DNA of 42,441 nucleotides, taken from NCBI RefSeq assembly GCF_004168585.1, contig NZ_PGVH01000043.1, positions 194,938-237,378 of the forward strand, written 5' to 3'. The position numbers and the translations under genes were made by a program. Below, piece by piece: positions 18,212-27,514 of the stretch. Within the stretch, counting starts at the first letter, position 1; each line of letters begins with the position of its first letter. Origin of the DNA: Shewanella sp. OPT22. Lineage in GTDB: Bacteria; Pseudomonadota; Gammaproteobacteria; Enterobacterales; Shewanellaceae. Below the pieces are notes generated by a model, which saw nothing but the letters and a program-made list of their open reading frames with translations, was not told the DNA's origin and made no database searches.

Positions 18212-21200
18212 ATGTTAAAAAATTTAATCGTTGTCTTTATTGCCATCATTCTTGTTTCGATGTGTGCTGTGTCATGGCTATTCATCGAAAAAGAAAGCAG
18301 CATATATTGGCTGAACTATGTGACAACCTTGCTTGCATTCATTTGGTTTATTGCTACTTGCTACTGGTTTTATCGTTTAAATAAAACGAAAGCAGAGTTA
18401 AAGAAACAAGAAGAAGACTTGCTGCACAAACAAGATGTGAAAGCGATTAATCATGTTTTCCAACTGGCCGTCAAGCAAATCAAGGGGAAAGGCACAACAA
18501 AAATCAAAAGCCTTTATGAAATGCCTTGGTATATCGTGCTGGGCGGTGATAAAGATGCAAAAAGCTCATTATTGCAACAAAATGGTTTAGAGCCACTTTC
18601 TGATAAAACTTATCAAGATGAGTATGGTAATCAATTCTTGCGTTTTTGGTCTAACGATCATCTTGTTGCTATTGAAATTTCCAGTCGAGTGTTCGATAAC
18701 GAGCAGTTAGATCGTACTCTTTGGGATGCCATTGCGCAGCAGATTCTAAAGTATCGTCCACGACAAGGCATTAATGGTATTCTTTCGATCATCGGATGTG
18801 ATCGTCTATTGACCAGCGATAGAAAACTTAGACAAAAAATGAGCAGCACGATTCAAGAAGCTGTACTCAACTTAGGGCATACATTACGCCTTTCTATTCC
18901 AGTTTATAGTGTATTTTCTAAAGCTGATACTATTGCTGATTTTGTTGAGTTTTTTAATTATTACTCCGTCACCGATGTTGATAACCCTTTTGGTGTCACT
19001 TTTGATTGTGAACAATCCAAGAGGTTTGACTTGTATCAATTTGATATACAGGTCGATGTGATTCTAAGAGCACTCGCAGAGCAGCAACATCAATTACTCC
19101 GAAATATCAGTAAAGAACAAGCTGAGTCAGTTGTCGCTTTACCTTATCAATTAAGAATTTTCTTTAAATTTGCAAGTGAGCTATTAAGTGATATAGGGCG
19201 AGAGAACAGAGTAAGAGAAGCTGTTTGGATAAGAGGCTTTTACTTGTTGTCCTGTGGTCAAAAGGGCCAAGAGTTTGACCTGCTATCTCAAGCAGTTTCA
19301 GAGCGAATGGAATTTACAACCAATCATACACTTGAAAAATTACCTGGCCGGAGAAACTTCTTCTGCTCAAAAATGTTCAGTAGTGTGATATTGCCAGAGA
19401 AAGACATCCTTGGCGTAAATGAATTAAGAAATAGTCTTTATATATTTGGAAGGGTGGCGCTATTTACAACGCTCGGTCTTGCTTTCATATTCTCAGCTGT
19501 TGGTTTGAAAAATAATTGGTCTAAGGATGAATCATGGCGTTCAGCCGCAATTTCTGAGCTTAGATTGTACGATCACGATATTCGTTCATACAAAAAATCT
19601 CCAGATGATTTATCTTCGTTAATAGAAATAATCAATGAAATCAGGATGATTGCAGAGCAGGGGGTTTCTCCGCAACCTTGGTACAAGAAGGTAAGCTCGA
19701 TGCAAGACTATACGGCAGAGAAGATATATTTGTCGTATCAAGAGCAGTTGAAGAAATACTTAATGCCAATTTTAGAAAGGTTGGTGAGAAAAGATCTTGC
19801 TGCACAAGTGAACTTAGAAAAGCCAACTAAGACATTTGAAATTCTTCGTTACTATCAAATGTTATTTGATAAGACGAAATTGAATATCGATGAGTTACAG
19901 CCATTTTTATTGGACGAAATTCGTCAAGGTAAAGAATTATCTTCCCATGACATTGATGTGTTATCAGTACTTATTGAAGATTTGTTTGCTAGTGATTATG
20001 AAAGTGCACTCGATGCTGATCATCAGCTAATTGCTAATGCAAGTAGCAGTCTAGAAGGGCTTTCTCCTGAACGACTGATATACGATCAAATTAAAAATGA
20101 ACCAGGCAATACTAGCAACGTTGATATCAGACGACAGTTGGGCGAAAACTTTAATTCTTTCTTCAAATTTTCTGACGATTTCCATGGCTATTTGATTCCA
20201 GAGATGTTTACCAAGCAAGGATATGGCCAATTAGATATTTCTGCAAAATCCAAAATGCTGAGACGACAATTGTCGCAATTCGAATTGATCTTAAATGATC
20301 ATAGTGGTGTATCACTGGCTGAGTTAAGTGATTTAAGCAAAAAAGTTCAAAAGCTGTACTTTGCTGACTACATCGGCTTCTGGAAAAACTTGCTTCAAAA
20401 TATTCATATTAAACAATTGAATAGTACAGAAAAGCTAACGTTAGCATTGCACACCGCTCGTGAGCCTGTAACTAGCCCAATATTAGATGTGTTAAGTGCG
20501 GTGGTCGTGAACACGACATTAGCAGTAGAAGAGCAACCAAACACGAAAGAAAACAAACGTATTGCGAGCCAGCTAGGTCTGACAAAGGCAGCGAAAGTAC
20601 TTAGAAAAGCAGATCGAATCAATCGTGCTGTTGGGAGTAAGTTATTAGATATTCAGCCATCATTTGTGGTTAATAAAGCGTTTAAAGAGTATGCCGATTT
20701 CATGGATTCATCTGCAAATTCAAGGCAAGGCATGGCTGCCTCTGATGTTATCTCTGGCATTGATGCTTTGAATACTTATTTGGATGTTGCATTTTCAGGC
20801 CCAAGCCCTTCACAAAAAATGCACGAATATTCTCTTGCTCACGCCAATGGCAGCCAAGACCCAATATCTGATCTGGAGCAAACCGCTTCTAAAGCGCCAA
20901 ACCAAGTCAATATATGGATTAAGAGTTTAGCGCATCAAGCATGGAAACAGGTTTTAGCGAATGGTGCGACTTATATTGATCAAAAATGGAATGATCAAGT
21001 TTTCCAGCAATACAGCCAAAGAATCAACAACCGTTTCCCATTCAACTTAAAAGGTCGTGCAGAAGTTTCTTTGGATGACTTTACTGAATTCTTCAAACCG
21101 GAAGGTATCGTCGATCAGTTTGAGGATGAGTATTTAAAACCATTCATTTACTGGGATAATAATAAGGTAAAATTAAAGCAAATTGATGGGGTTACGATAC

Positions 21201-21688
21201 CAATTAATCGCTCTGCATTTGTGGCAATGCAGAAAACACGAGCGTTAAGTCGTTTATTTTTCGGTGTGTCAGGCCAAGATGCTTCATTGAAGTTTAGTTT
21301 AAAAGCTAACTCTATGAGTACTGATGTGACTCGCTTCCAAATCAGAGCGGATAACAACGTATTCAGTTATGAGCATGGCCCAAGGGTATACACTGAAATT
21401 GATTGGCCTCAGGTAAACTTTAACGGTTACTTAAGTACGGATTTTTATCGGGGTAAAAATCAAGTTGAAACGAAATCTTATCAAGGTCAGTGGGCGTTTT
21501 TCCGTGCACTATTTAAAGATAAGTCATTACCGACATCAGCGAGAACTGTTCGCAAAGTGATATATAAGCTCAATGATCAATACATCACGCTTGACTATAC
21601 ATTGAGAAATTCTAATTCGACAATATCGAGCGATGTGTTTACCAACTTCTCTATGCCAAAACACATCAATAACACACAAACTCGATGA
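18212..21688 (+). CDS. tssM: Type VI secretion membrane protein TssM (IcmF)
   Basis: TssM spans inner membrane and periplasm and bridges TssL to TssJ. The 1158-residue protein has two N-terminal membrane helices (about 2-22 and 31-52), a cytoplasmic NTPase-like domain, a third helix at about 413-433, and a large periplasmic part. Family signatures include MPWYIVLGG, RPRQGINGILSIIGCDRLL, and RLSIPVYSVFSKADTIADFV followed by EFF. The Walker-A-like segment at 111-118 reads GGDKDAKS, lacking the second conserved glycine, so nucleotide binding is doubtful. The C-terminal PQVNFNGYL and GQWAFFRALF segments match the TssJ-binding and membrane-proximal region of the family. It overlaps the kinase gene by 4 bases. 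Confidence 0.94.
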   Translation: MLKNLIVVFIAIILVSMCAVSWLFIEKESSIYWLNYVTTLLAFIWFIATCYWFYRLNKTKAELKKQEEDLLHKQDVKAINHVFQLAVKQIKGKGTTKIKSLYEMPWYIVLGGDKDAKSSLLQQNGLEPLSDKTYQDEYGNQFLRFWSNDHLVAIEISSRVFDNEQLDRTLWDAIAQQILKYRPRQGINGILSIIGCDRLLTSDRKLRQKMSSTIQEAVLNLGHTLRLSIPVYSVFSKADTIADFVEFFNYYSVTDVDNPFGVTFDCEQSKRFDLYQFDIQVDVILRALAEQQHQLLRNISKEQAESVVALPYQLRIFFKFASELLSDIGRENRVREAVWIRGFYLLSCGQKGQEFDLLSQAVSERMEFTTNHTLEKLPGRRNFFCSKMFSSVILPEKDILGVNELRNSLYIFGRVALFTTLGLAFIFSAVGLKNNWSKDESWRSAAISELRLYDHDIRSYKKSPDDLSSLIEIINEIRMIAEQGVSPQPWYKKVSSMQDYTAEKIYLSYQEQLKKYLMPILERLVRKDLAAQVNLEKPTKTFEILRYYQMLFDKTKLNIDELQPFLLDEIRQGKELSSHDIDVLSVLIEDLFASDYESALDADHQLIANASSSLEGLSPERLIYDQIKNEPGNTSNVDIRRQLGENFNSFFKFSDDFHGYLIPEMFTKQGYGQLDISAKSKMLRRQLSQFELILNDHSGVSLAELSDLSKKVQKLYFADYIGFWKNLLQNIHIKQLNSTEKLTLALHTAREPVTSPILDVLSAVVVNTTLAVEEQPNTKENKRIASQLGLTKAAKVLRKADRINRAVGSKLLDIQPSFVVNKAFKEYADFMDSSANSRQGMAASDVISGIDALNTYLDVAFSGPSPSQKMHEYSLAHANGSQDPISDLEQTASKAPNQVNIWIKSLAHQAWKQVLANGATYIDQKWNDQVFQQYSQRINNRFPFNLKGRAEVSLDDFTEFFKPEGIVDQFEDEYLKPFIYWDNNKVKLKQIDGVTIPINRSAFVAMQKTRALSRLFFGVSGQDASLKFSLKANSMSTDVTRFQIRADNNVFSYEHGPRVYTEIDWPQVNFNGYLSTDFYRGKNQVETKSYQGQWAFFRALFKDKSLPTSARTVRKVIYKLNDQYITLDYTLRNSNSTISSDVFTNFSMPKHINNTQTR

Positions 21689-22287
21689 GAAATATGAGCT
21701 ATGAGGTTAAGCGGCATCAATTGATAATTGATGCCGCTTCTAAGCTTTGCGTTAAATCCTTTGATGATAGAGTTTATATAGAAACTGAGTTTGAGGCACT
21801 GAAGGAGTGCTGCGGTGATGGCGTTCAGGAAGTTCTAGCATGTAACTTTGAACAAAAGTGGCTTCAGTTCTCTTTCTATGAAAATCCGATTCCATTGAAT
21901 AAATTTGACGCCAAAAAACAAACAATATTTGTTCAATTGTTGCCTCAATTAATCAACATAGTGCAACATTGTCATGACTGTGGTTGGATACATGGAGATC
22001 TAAAACCTTCTAATATCCTTTACCTCCCAAAGAATAAATCAATTAAACTGATTGATTTTGGTGCAAGTCAACGAATTGGTGTAGCCCGCAAGTCCCTCAA
22101 TGAATGGCAATGTACGCCGCTTTTTGCTTCTGATGAAGTTTTAAGTGGGACTGGTGTGTGTAAACCAAGTGATGACTGGTATGCCATTATTCGACTCATC
22201 AATCAGTTCTTAGACAGTAAACCCAAGTTTATTCTCGCTTTTAAAGCTAAGATGTATAAGTGTCTGATTAAACGAAAAATGGTATAA
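21685..22287 (+). CDS. Minimal Ser/Thr protein kinase-like protein at end of T6SS operon
   Basis: This is a 200-residue protein with a recognisable kinase C-lobe: catalytic loop HGDLKPSN at residues 103-110 (Asp105, Lys107, Asn110), DFG at 124-126, an activation-segment end TPLFASDEV, and SDDWYAI. The N-lobe is short. A possible ATP-lysine is Lys24 (KLCVKSF) and a possible helix-C glutamate lies in YIETEFEALKE, but no glycine-rich loop is visible. There is no FHA domain, membrane helix or periplasmic sensor, unlike PpkA. It starts inside the tssM stop (ATGA), so it is a genuine operon member and the likely partner of the FHA protein TagH. Catalytic activity is plausible because the HxD, Lys, Asn and DFG residues are kept. 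Confidence 0.85.
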   Translation: MRNMSYEVKRHQLIIDAASKLCVKSFDDRVYIETEFEALKECCGDGVQEVLACNFEQKWLQFSFYENPIPLNKFDAKKQTIFVQLLPQLINIVQHCHDCGWIHGDLKPSNILYLPKNKSIKLIDFGASQRIGVARKSLNEWQCTPLFASDEVLSGTGVCKPSDDWYAIIRLINQFLDSKPKFILAFKAKMYKCLIKRKMV

Positions 22288-22330
22288 AATTGCATTCTGT
22301 TCAACTTCTAGTAAAAACGGGCCTTCAAAA

Positions 22331-23557
22331 ATGCTAAATCGGGTGTGGTGGTATCTTTTTATTGTTTCTTTCTTATCAATCATATATCGAATGTACTCAG
22401 GTGATGCTCATGTGTTAACTGAATCAGTAAGGTACCTTTTTGATAATGCTAAATTAGCTGCAACAATCTCTATTGGATTGGTTGGTGTGTTAACTCTTTG
22501 GATGGGGTTAATTCGAGTAGGGGAGAAAGCTGGTTTAATTCGATTGATTGCAAAAATTACTGAACCATTATTATCCCGTTTAATGCCTGAAATCCCTAAA
22601 GGGCATCCAGCGTTTGGCAGTGTCACCATGAACTTAACAGCAAATGTACTTGGATTAGATAATGCAGCTACGCCACTCGGTTTAAAAGCAATGCAGGACC
22701 TTCAGTCTGTCAACCCTAATAAGACTGTTGCGAGTAATGCTCAAATTTTGTTTCTAGTGCTCAATACCTCCTCAGTCACGTTAATTCCTGTCACTGTCTT
22801 TTTATACCGAGCTCAACAAGGTGCAGCGGAGCCCGCAGATGTCTTCTTACCATTGTTACTTGCGACGAGCGCGTCAACTATTGGTGGTTTAATTTGTGTT
22901 GCAATTGTTCAAAGAATTTCATTATTCAATACGGTCTTACTCGGTTACAGCGCATTATTAATTGGTGGCTTAATTGCGCTGATTGCTTATCTGATGACAT
23001 TAACTGCTGGCGAAGTCGGAACAGTATCAACACTATTAGGTAACGGTATATTACTGAGTTTGATATTCAGTTTTGTACTTGTTGCTGGCTATAGAGGTGT
23101 TGCGGTTTATGATGAGTTCGTAGAGGGTGCAAAAGATGGGTTTAACCAAGCAGTTAGGCTTATTCCTTACCTCAGTGCAATGTTGATTGCCATTGGTTTG
23201 TTAAGAGGCTCTGGTGCAATGGATGTCTTGCTCAATTCTATCGAATCAACGGTTAAATATTTTGGCTTTGACACTCGTTTTGTTGACGCATTACCAACGG
23301 CAATTATGAAACCCTTCAGTGGCTCTGGTGCGAGAGCATTAATGCTAGAAACTATGGAGCATGATGGTGTCGATTCATTCGCTGGCCGTCTTTCAGCGAT
23401 TATTAATGGTAGTACAGAAACTACATTTTATGTGTTAGCCGTATATTTTGGCAGTGTAGGTATTAAGAATGGACGTCATGCACTGAGTTGCGGACTTTTT
23501 GCCGATTTTTGTGGAATCATTGCTGCAATTGGCATTTGCTATTGGTTTTATGGTTGA
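22331..23557 (+). CDS. SpmA-SpmB fusion membrane protein (nucleoside-recognition/Gate domains)
   Basis: A 408-residue polytopic inner-membrane protein. The first half carries the SpmA-type motif NVLGLDNAATPLG, and the second half the SpmB-type motif NGSTETTFYVLAVYFGSVGI, so it is a fusion of the two Bacillus spore maturation proteins. Such fusions occur in non-sporulating gammaproteobacteria. The substrate is unknown; a transporter or channel role for a small metabolite is inferred from the Gate fold. It starts 43 bases after the kinase gene without an obvious ribosome site and is probably not part of the T6SS. Its 3' end overlaps the convergent DUF2897 gene by 10 bases. Confidence 0.88.
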   Translation: MLNRVWWYLFIVSFLSIIYRMYSGDAHVLTESVRYLFDNAKLAATISIGLVGVLTLWMGLIRVGEKAGLIRLIAKITEPLLSRLMPEIPKGHPAFGSVTMNLTANVLGLDNAATPLGLKAMQDLQSVNPNKTVASNAQILFLVLNTSSVTLIPVTVFLYRAQQGAAEPADVFLPLLLATSASTIGGLICVAIVQRISLFNTVLLGYSALLIGGLIALIAYLMTLTAGEVGTVSTLLGNGILLSLIFSFVLVAGYRGVAVYDEFVEGAKDGFNQAVRLIPYLSAMLIAIGLLRGSGAMDVLLNSIESTVKYFGFDTRFVDALPTAIMKPFSGSGARALMLETMEHDGVDSFAGRLSAIINGSTETTFYVLAVYFGSVGIKNGRHALSCGLFADFCGIIAAIGICYWFYG

Positions 23558-23706
23558 TCTTCTTCGGATTTATCTGACTTTAATTTAGTGTCAGATTGCT
23601 TGAATTGAGGAAGTTTAAACTTTGCACTGTGTTTTAATACTGCCAAATTGCTTAAAATAACCCCGATCACCAAAATGATGATTAACCATACTTCTAAAGT
23701 AGACAT
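23548..23706 (-). CDS. DUF2897 family small membrane protein
   Basis: A short minus-strand frame of 52 codons, ATG at 23706 and TAA at 23548, preceded by a good AGGAAAG ribosome site. It encodes MSTLEVWLIIILVIGVIL, then a short hydrophilic region with FKLPQF and a charged Lys/Asp/Glu tail. This one-helix layout matches the DUF2897 proteins of Shewanella, Vibrio and relatives. Function is unknown. It lies downstream of kdsB on the same strand, separated by a hairpin at 23721-23744, and overlaps the convergent SpmAB-like gene by 10 bases. Confidence 0.8.
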   Translation of the reverse strand: MSTLEVWLIIILVIGVILSNLAVLKHSAKFKLPQFKQSDTKLKSDKSEEDQP

Positions 23707-23720
23707 TAGCTTTCCTAGCA

Positions 23721-23744
23721 AGGGTTTAATTGTGATTAAACCCT
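23721..23744 (-). terminator. 10-bp perfect hairpin between kdsB and the DUF2897 gene
   Basis: AGGGTTTAAT (23721-23730), a 4-base loop, then ATTAAACCCT (23735-23744). The stem is perfect. On the minus strand it lies just after kdsB and just before the DUF2897 ribosome site, with no T-tract following. It is therefore a weak terminator at best and may be an mRNA processing or stability element. Confidence 0.5.
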
Positions 23745-23759
23745 ATCTTAATCTAAATA

Positions 23760-24497
23760 TTAGTCAACAGATAAACGCTGTTCGCATTTTTTAACATCTT
23801 CCGGTGTATCAACTTCTTGTGAATTAAATGCACTGATTGCGATTTTAATCTTATGACCATGTTCAAGTGCACGTAATTGCTCAAGACACTCTAGCTGTTC
23901 AAGCGTACCGTGAGGAAGTTTGGCAAATTCTTGAATAAAGCGGCTGGTATATGCATACATACCGATATGTTTATACGCTGGATAATCTTTTGTATCACGG
24001 CCAAAAGGAATGCGTGCACGTGAAAAATAAAGTGCATGATGATCATTATCAAATACCACCTTTACTTGCATTGGGTCGTCAATATCACTGGCTTTAGTGA
24101 TTTGATAAGCAAGCGTTGCCATTTCAAATTCGTTAGGATGCTTCTCAAAGAGATTAATAAGTTGCTCAATTGAAATAGGATCCACCAATGGTTGGTCACC
24201 TTGAAGGTTGATGATCACTTCATTGTCAGGCAAACCTAATGCTGAAATTGCTTCATTGATTCTATCAGTACCTGTTGCAGCATCTGGAGATGTCATTACA
24301 ACGTTGCCCCCAAAAGATTCAACAACAGATTTTATGCGTTGATCATCAGTCGCAACAAATATATTACTTACACCTTTTGCAAGCGATGCTCGTTCATAGA
24401 CGTGCTGGATCATTGGCTTACCCGCTATTTGTGCTAGAGGTTTGCCTGGAAAGCGAGTTGAGCCGTAACGTGCAGGGATAATCAATGTGTAACTCAT
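23760..24497 (-). CDS. kdsB: 3-deoxy-manno-octulosonate cytidylyltransferase (CMP-KDO synthetase)
   Basis: KdsB activates KDO with CTP for lipid A inner-core synthesis in the cytoplasm. The protein has 245 residues, standard for the family. The N-terminal nucleotide-binding motif is [20 protein letters not shown], followed by VATDDQRI, the QGDQPLVDP motif that binds CTP and metal, [12 protein letters not shown], and [13 protein letters not shown] place the start at ATG 24497, with AAGG 7 bases upstream, rather than the TTG one codon earlier. It is the fifth gene of the minus-strand run yffB-dapE-M15-can-kdsB, 113 bases after can. Confidence 0.95.
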   Translation of the reverse strand: MSYTLIIPARYGSTRFPGKPLAQIAGKPMIQHVYERASLAKGVSNIFVATDDQRIKSVVESFGGNVVMTSPDAATGTDRINEAISALGLPDNEVIINLQGDQPLVDPISIEQLINLFEKHPNEFEMATLAYQITKASDIDDPMQVKVVFDNDHHALYFSRARIPFGRDTKDYPAYKHIGMYAYTSRFIQEFAKLPHGTLEQLECLEQLRALEHGHKIKIAISAFNSQEVDTPEDVKKCEQRLSVD

Positions 24498-24610
24498 CAA
24501 AAAACCTTAGAAAAAGAAATACAAGAAGTTCTATGAAGTGAATGATAACAGCTCCAAAGGAAGGAATTAAATGAAGCTGTTAAAATAAATGGAAATTTTG
24601 AGTGGATAGA

Positions 24611-25222
24611 TTACTTTTTCCACATTGTGCGATCGACAGTTACATCAAGATCGTTTAATAGACCATTATCAATACCGTAAATCCAACCATGAATTGCGAC
24701 ATCTTGGCCACGCTTCCATGCTTGTTGAACAATAGTTGATGTTGCTACATTGCCTACTTGTTCAATAACGTTTAATTCGCATAAGCGGTTAAATTTGTCT
24801 AATTCGCTTAATTGCTCGAGTTCAGCGGAATGCTTGTTGTATGTAATTCTAATATGATCAAGCCAATGATCAATCAAACCAAAGCGTTCACTGTCTGACA
24901 TTGAAGCTTTTACACCACCACAGCCATAATGACCTACAACCATAATGTGTTTTACTTTTAGTACTTCAACAGCATATTGAATCACTGAAAGACAGTTGAT
25001 GTCTGTTTGAACGACTTGATTAGCAATGTTTCTATGAACAAAAACTTCACCCGGCATCACATCAATGATTTGATTTGACGGAACACGGCTATCAGAGCAG
25101 CCAATCCATAAATACTCAGGTGTTTGTTGTTTCGCGAGCTGTTCGAAGAAATCTGGTGTTTCCTCAGTAATTCGTTTTGCCCACTCTCGGTTATTGTCAA
25201 AAAGAGGTTTTAGTAGTTTCAT
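24611..25222 (-). CDS. can: Beta-class carbonic anhydrase
   Basis: This enzyme interconverts CO2 and bicarbonate in the cytoplasm. The 203-residue protein has zinc and catalytic residues in their usual places: Cys42 and Asp44 in GCSDSRVPSN, His98 and Cys101 in GHYGCGGV. The spacing matches the E. coli Can type. The sequence also keeps IQYAVEVLKVKHIMVVGHYG and the C-terminal IYGIDNGLLNDL segment. It is 36 bases downstream of the M15 peptidase gene on the same strand, so co-transcription is likely. Confidence 0.95.
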   Translation of the reverse strand: MKLLKPLFDNNREWAKRITEETPDFFEQLAKQQTPEYLWIGCSDSRVPSNQIIDVMPGEVFVHRNIANQVVQTDINCLSVIQYAVEVLKVKHIMVVGHYGCGGVKASMSDSERFGLIDHWLDHIRITYNKHSAELEQLSELDKFNRLCELNVIEQVGNVATSTIVQQAWKRGQDVAIHGWIYGIDNGLLNDLDVTVDRTMWKK

Positions 25223-25258
25223 AGATTAGGGTACTTGCTTAACGTTATAGAAATTATA

Positions 25259-25960
25259 TCAACTTCTCAAAGAGATGTGGTCTGCGGAGGCAACTCTATA
25301 AAAATACTCCGTCACAATGTCTTCTAGTTGGAGATCAACTTCATTAAAAAGTTCTATTTGTTGTTCAGTAATGATTCTACGTAATTCTTGTTTGTCGAAC
25401 AACGCCATATATTGTAAGGATTTAGGGGAAAAGCTTATATGCCAAGGCTCAGGACTAACGCCACTTTTTCCTTGCTGGTACGGACGATAAAAACCATATT
25501 GATTTGCGTTTTTATCTAACCATAGTGATAGCGCTTCACACGGTCCACCTACTTGGTACTCTTGTGGGATAAGTTGAATATCTTTTTTGGCTATAAAGCG
25601 TGGATCAAATACGTCAATATCGGTTCCCCAATGATGACGAGATGTACCAGGTAAAGCAGACCAAGTTAAGATAGAACGAACAAGTTCTGCAGCAGATAAA
25701 GCTGATATATCAATGGGTTCTGATGCCTTATTAAGTACTTTGCGTTTACCGGTTGCTTTGTTATTCCAAATCGCAGCTTGTGCTTCAAAACTTCGATAAC
25801 TAGAACAGACGGCAATGTCTATGCCGTCTTGTTTTGCGCCACTTACTAATGCACTAAATGCATCCGCTGTATCATGTTCAAACTTAAAACCGTCTACTTC
25901 AATTAATTGGCTGGAGTCGAGTCCGTAAAGATACTGATTGCTTATTGTTTGTGAGCACAT
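25259..25960 (-). CDS. M15-family D-Ala-D-Ala carboxypeptidase-like metallopeptidase
   Basis: This 233-residue protein carries the M15B zinc motif [13 protein letters not shown] (His109, Asp116), with catalytic Glu171 and zinc ligand His174 in [22 protein letters not shown] is the usual upstream substrate-binding segment. By family it hydrolyses D-Ala-D-Ala-type peptide bonds in peptidoglycan or its fragments. No signal peptide or membrane helix is visible, so it may act on cytoplasmic muropeptides, which is an inference. Its first 19 bases overlap the end of dapE, which makes meso-diaminopimelate for the same polymer, a sensible operon partner. Confidence 0.88.
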   Translation of the reverse strand: MCSQTISNQYLYGLDSSQLIEVDGFKFEHDTADAFSALVSGAKQDGIDIAVCSSYRSFEAQAAIWNNKATGKRKVLNKASEPIDISALSAAELVRSILTWSALPGTSRHHWGTDIDVFDPRFIAKKDIQLIPQEYQVGGPCEALSLWLDKNANQYGFYRPYQQGKSGVSPEPWHISFSPKSLQYMALFDKQELRRIITEQQIELFNEVDLQLEDIVTEYFYRVASADHISLRS

Positions 25961-27084
25961 AGTAAATTTTCCAATATTTTTTCATAGCAATGAGTAAGTA
26001 TTACGAGATCATCCACGTTTACACATTCGTTCACTTTATGAATCGTGGCGTTTACCGGACCAAGCTCAATAACCTGTGCTCCAGTGGGTGCGATAAATCG
26101 ACCATCTGAAGTTCCACCAGACGTTAACAGTTGGGTTTCGTAACCAGTAACATCAACTATTGCTTTTTTTGTCGCTTCCACTAGATCACCGTGATCTGTC
26201 AAAAACGGTAGGCCATTAAATATCCAATTAATGTCATATTCTAGTTTATGTGAATCCAGAACTTTGATAACTCGCTCAATCAACTGTTCTGCAGTGACTT
26301 CCGTTGAATAACGGAAGTTAAACATAATGTCTACGCTTCCTGGAACAACATTAGATGCACCAGTTCCACCATTAATATTGGCAATTTGAAAGCTGGTTGG
26401 TGGAAAAAAATCGTTGCCATTGTCCCATTGAGCTTGTGAAAGTTCAGTGAGTGCTGGCGTAGCTTTATGAATAGGGTTTACTGCTAGGTGAGGATAAGCA
26501 ACATGCCCTTGAATGCCTTTGACTGTAAGATTGCCAGTTAAGCTGCCACGACGCCCATTTTTAACTACGTCACCCAATTTCGTCGTTGATGACGGCTCAC
26601 CGACAAGAGCCCATGTGATTTTTTCATTACGAGCTTCCAGTGTATCGATAACGCGTGTCGTACCATTAATGAACGGGCCTTCCTCGTCACTGGTGATTAA
26701 GAACGCAATTGACCCTTGATGATCTGGATGTTTTTCAATGAAGGCTTCTATTGCAACAATCATTGCTGCTAAAGAGCCTTTCATGTCAGCAGCTCCTCGT
26801 CCATAAAGCATGTCACCAATCATTGTTGGCTCAAATGGTGGCGTATCCCAATTTGAAACATCACCTGTTGGAACAACATCTGTATGGCCAGCAAAACAAA
26901 ATACTGGTCCTTCTGTACCACGACGAGCCCACATGTTGGTTGTGTCTTCAAACACCATAGATTCGATGGTGAAGCCAAGTTTTTCGAGTCGACTTGCCAT
27001 CAGTTGCTGGCAACCCTCATCAAGCGGCGTTACTGACGGCCTTGAGATAAGTTCTTTGGTTAAATTAATTACTTCATGAGTCAT
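25942..27084 (-). CDS. dapE: Succinyl-diaminopimelate desuccinylase
   Basis: DapE removes succinate from N-succinyl-LL-diaminopimelate in the lysine and peptidoglycan precursor pathway. The protein has 380 residues, typical for the family. M20 dimetal landmarks are [13 protein letters not shown] (His ligand), [14 protein letters not shown] (bridging Asp), [12 protein letters not shown] (catalytic Glu plus ligand Glu), VGEPSST, and the C-terminal [13 protein letters not shown] with later [10 protein letters not shown]-type His ligand (seen here as [11 protein letters not shown]). It overlaps yffB upstream by 4 bases and the M15 peptidase gene downstream by 19 bases. Confidence 0.96.
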   Translation of the reverse strand: MTHEVINLTKELISRPSVTPLDEGCQQLMASRLEKLGFTIESMVFEDTTNMWARRGTEGPVFCFAGHTDVVPTGDVSNWDTPPFEPTMIGDMLYGRGAADMKGSLAAMIVAIEAFIEKHPDHQGSIAFLITSDEEGPFINGTTRVIDTLEARNEKITWALVGEPSSTTKLGDVVKNGRRGSLTGNLTVKGIQGHVAYPHLAVNPIHKATPALTELSQAQWDNGNDFFPPTSFQIANINGGTGASNVVPGSVDIMFNFRYSTEVTAEQLIERVIKVLDSHKLEYDINWIFNGLPFLTDHGDLVEATKKAIVDVTGYETQLLTSGGTSDGRFIAPTGAQVIELGPVNATIHKVNECVNVDDLVILTHCYEKILENLLCAHKQ

Positions 27085-27434
27085 GAATTAAATATCTCTT
27101 GGTATTGTTCAATCTTAAAGCCAACATACACTTGGTCACTGAATACAAGAATAGGGCGTTTGATTAATGTAGGGTGTTCCAGCATTAAGTTAATTGCTTT
27201 TGTTTCATCGATATCTGTTTTTTCAGCATCTGATAAATTTCTAAAGCTGGTACTGCGTTTATTGAAAATGGTTTCCCATTGCTGCTTAGTTACCCAAAAC
27301 TCTAATTGATCTTTATCTAATGGCTTGTCACGAAAATCAGAGAATTCAAAGCTAATTTCGTTTTGCTCTAGCCACTTTTTGGCTTTACGAACGGTATCGC
27401 AGTTTTTAATACCAAATAAGGTTGTATCAGACAT
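27081..27434 (-). CDS. yffB: ArsC/Spx-family thioredoxin-fold protein (YffB-like)
   Basis: A 117-residue ArsC-fold protein starting [20 protein letters not shown], with a single Cys12 at the catalytic position, DFRDKPLD, and the C-terminal [14 protein letters not shown] that matches the family P-loop region with its cis-proline. E. coli YffB sits directly upstream of dapE, and the same arrangement is seen here with a 4-base ATGA overlap. The family is often labelled arsenate reductase, but true arsenate reduction is not expected; a glutathione-dependent thiol role is more likely. Confidence 0.9.
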   Translation of the reverse strand: MSDTTLFGIKNCDTVRKAKKWLEQNEISFEFSDFRDKPLDKDQLEFWVTKQQWETIFNKRSTSFRNLSDAEKTDIDETKAINLMLEHPTLIKRPILVFSDQVYVGFKIEQYQEIFNS

Positions 27435-27473
27435 TTCTATTTTGCTTTTATGGAAACAGAGATGAGAGATAAT

Positions 27474-27504
27474 AGCATGATGAAATTAAATATTTCATCA
27501 TGCT
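27474..27504 (-). terminator. 13-bp hairpin between crr and yffB
   Basis: GCATGATGAAAT at 27475-27486 is followed by a 5-base loop and its exact complement ATTTCATCATGC at 27492-27503, and one more A-T pair extends the stem to 27474 and 27504. It lies just 3' of crr on the minus strand and is followed by TTATC, a poor U-tract. It probably ends or attenuates the ptsH-ptsI-crr transcript before the yffB-dapE group. Confidence 0.7.
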
Positions 27505-27514
27505 TGGGAGGAGT

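Noticed and set aside
24546-24582. TAACAGCT / AGCTGTTA inverted repeat between can and kdsB as a terminator
   Set aside because: The loop is 21 bases and no T-tract follows on the minus strand; too weak to call.
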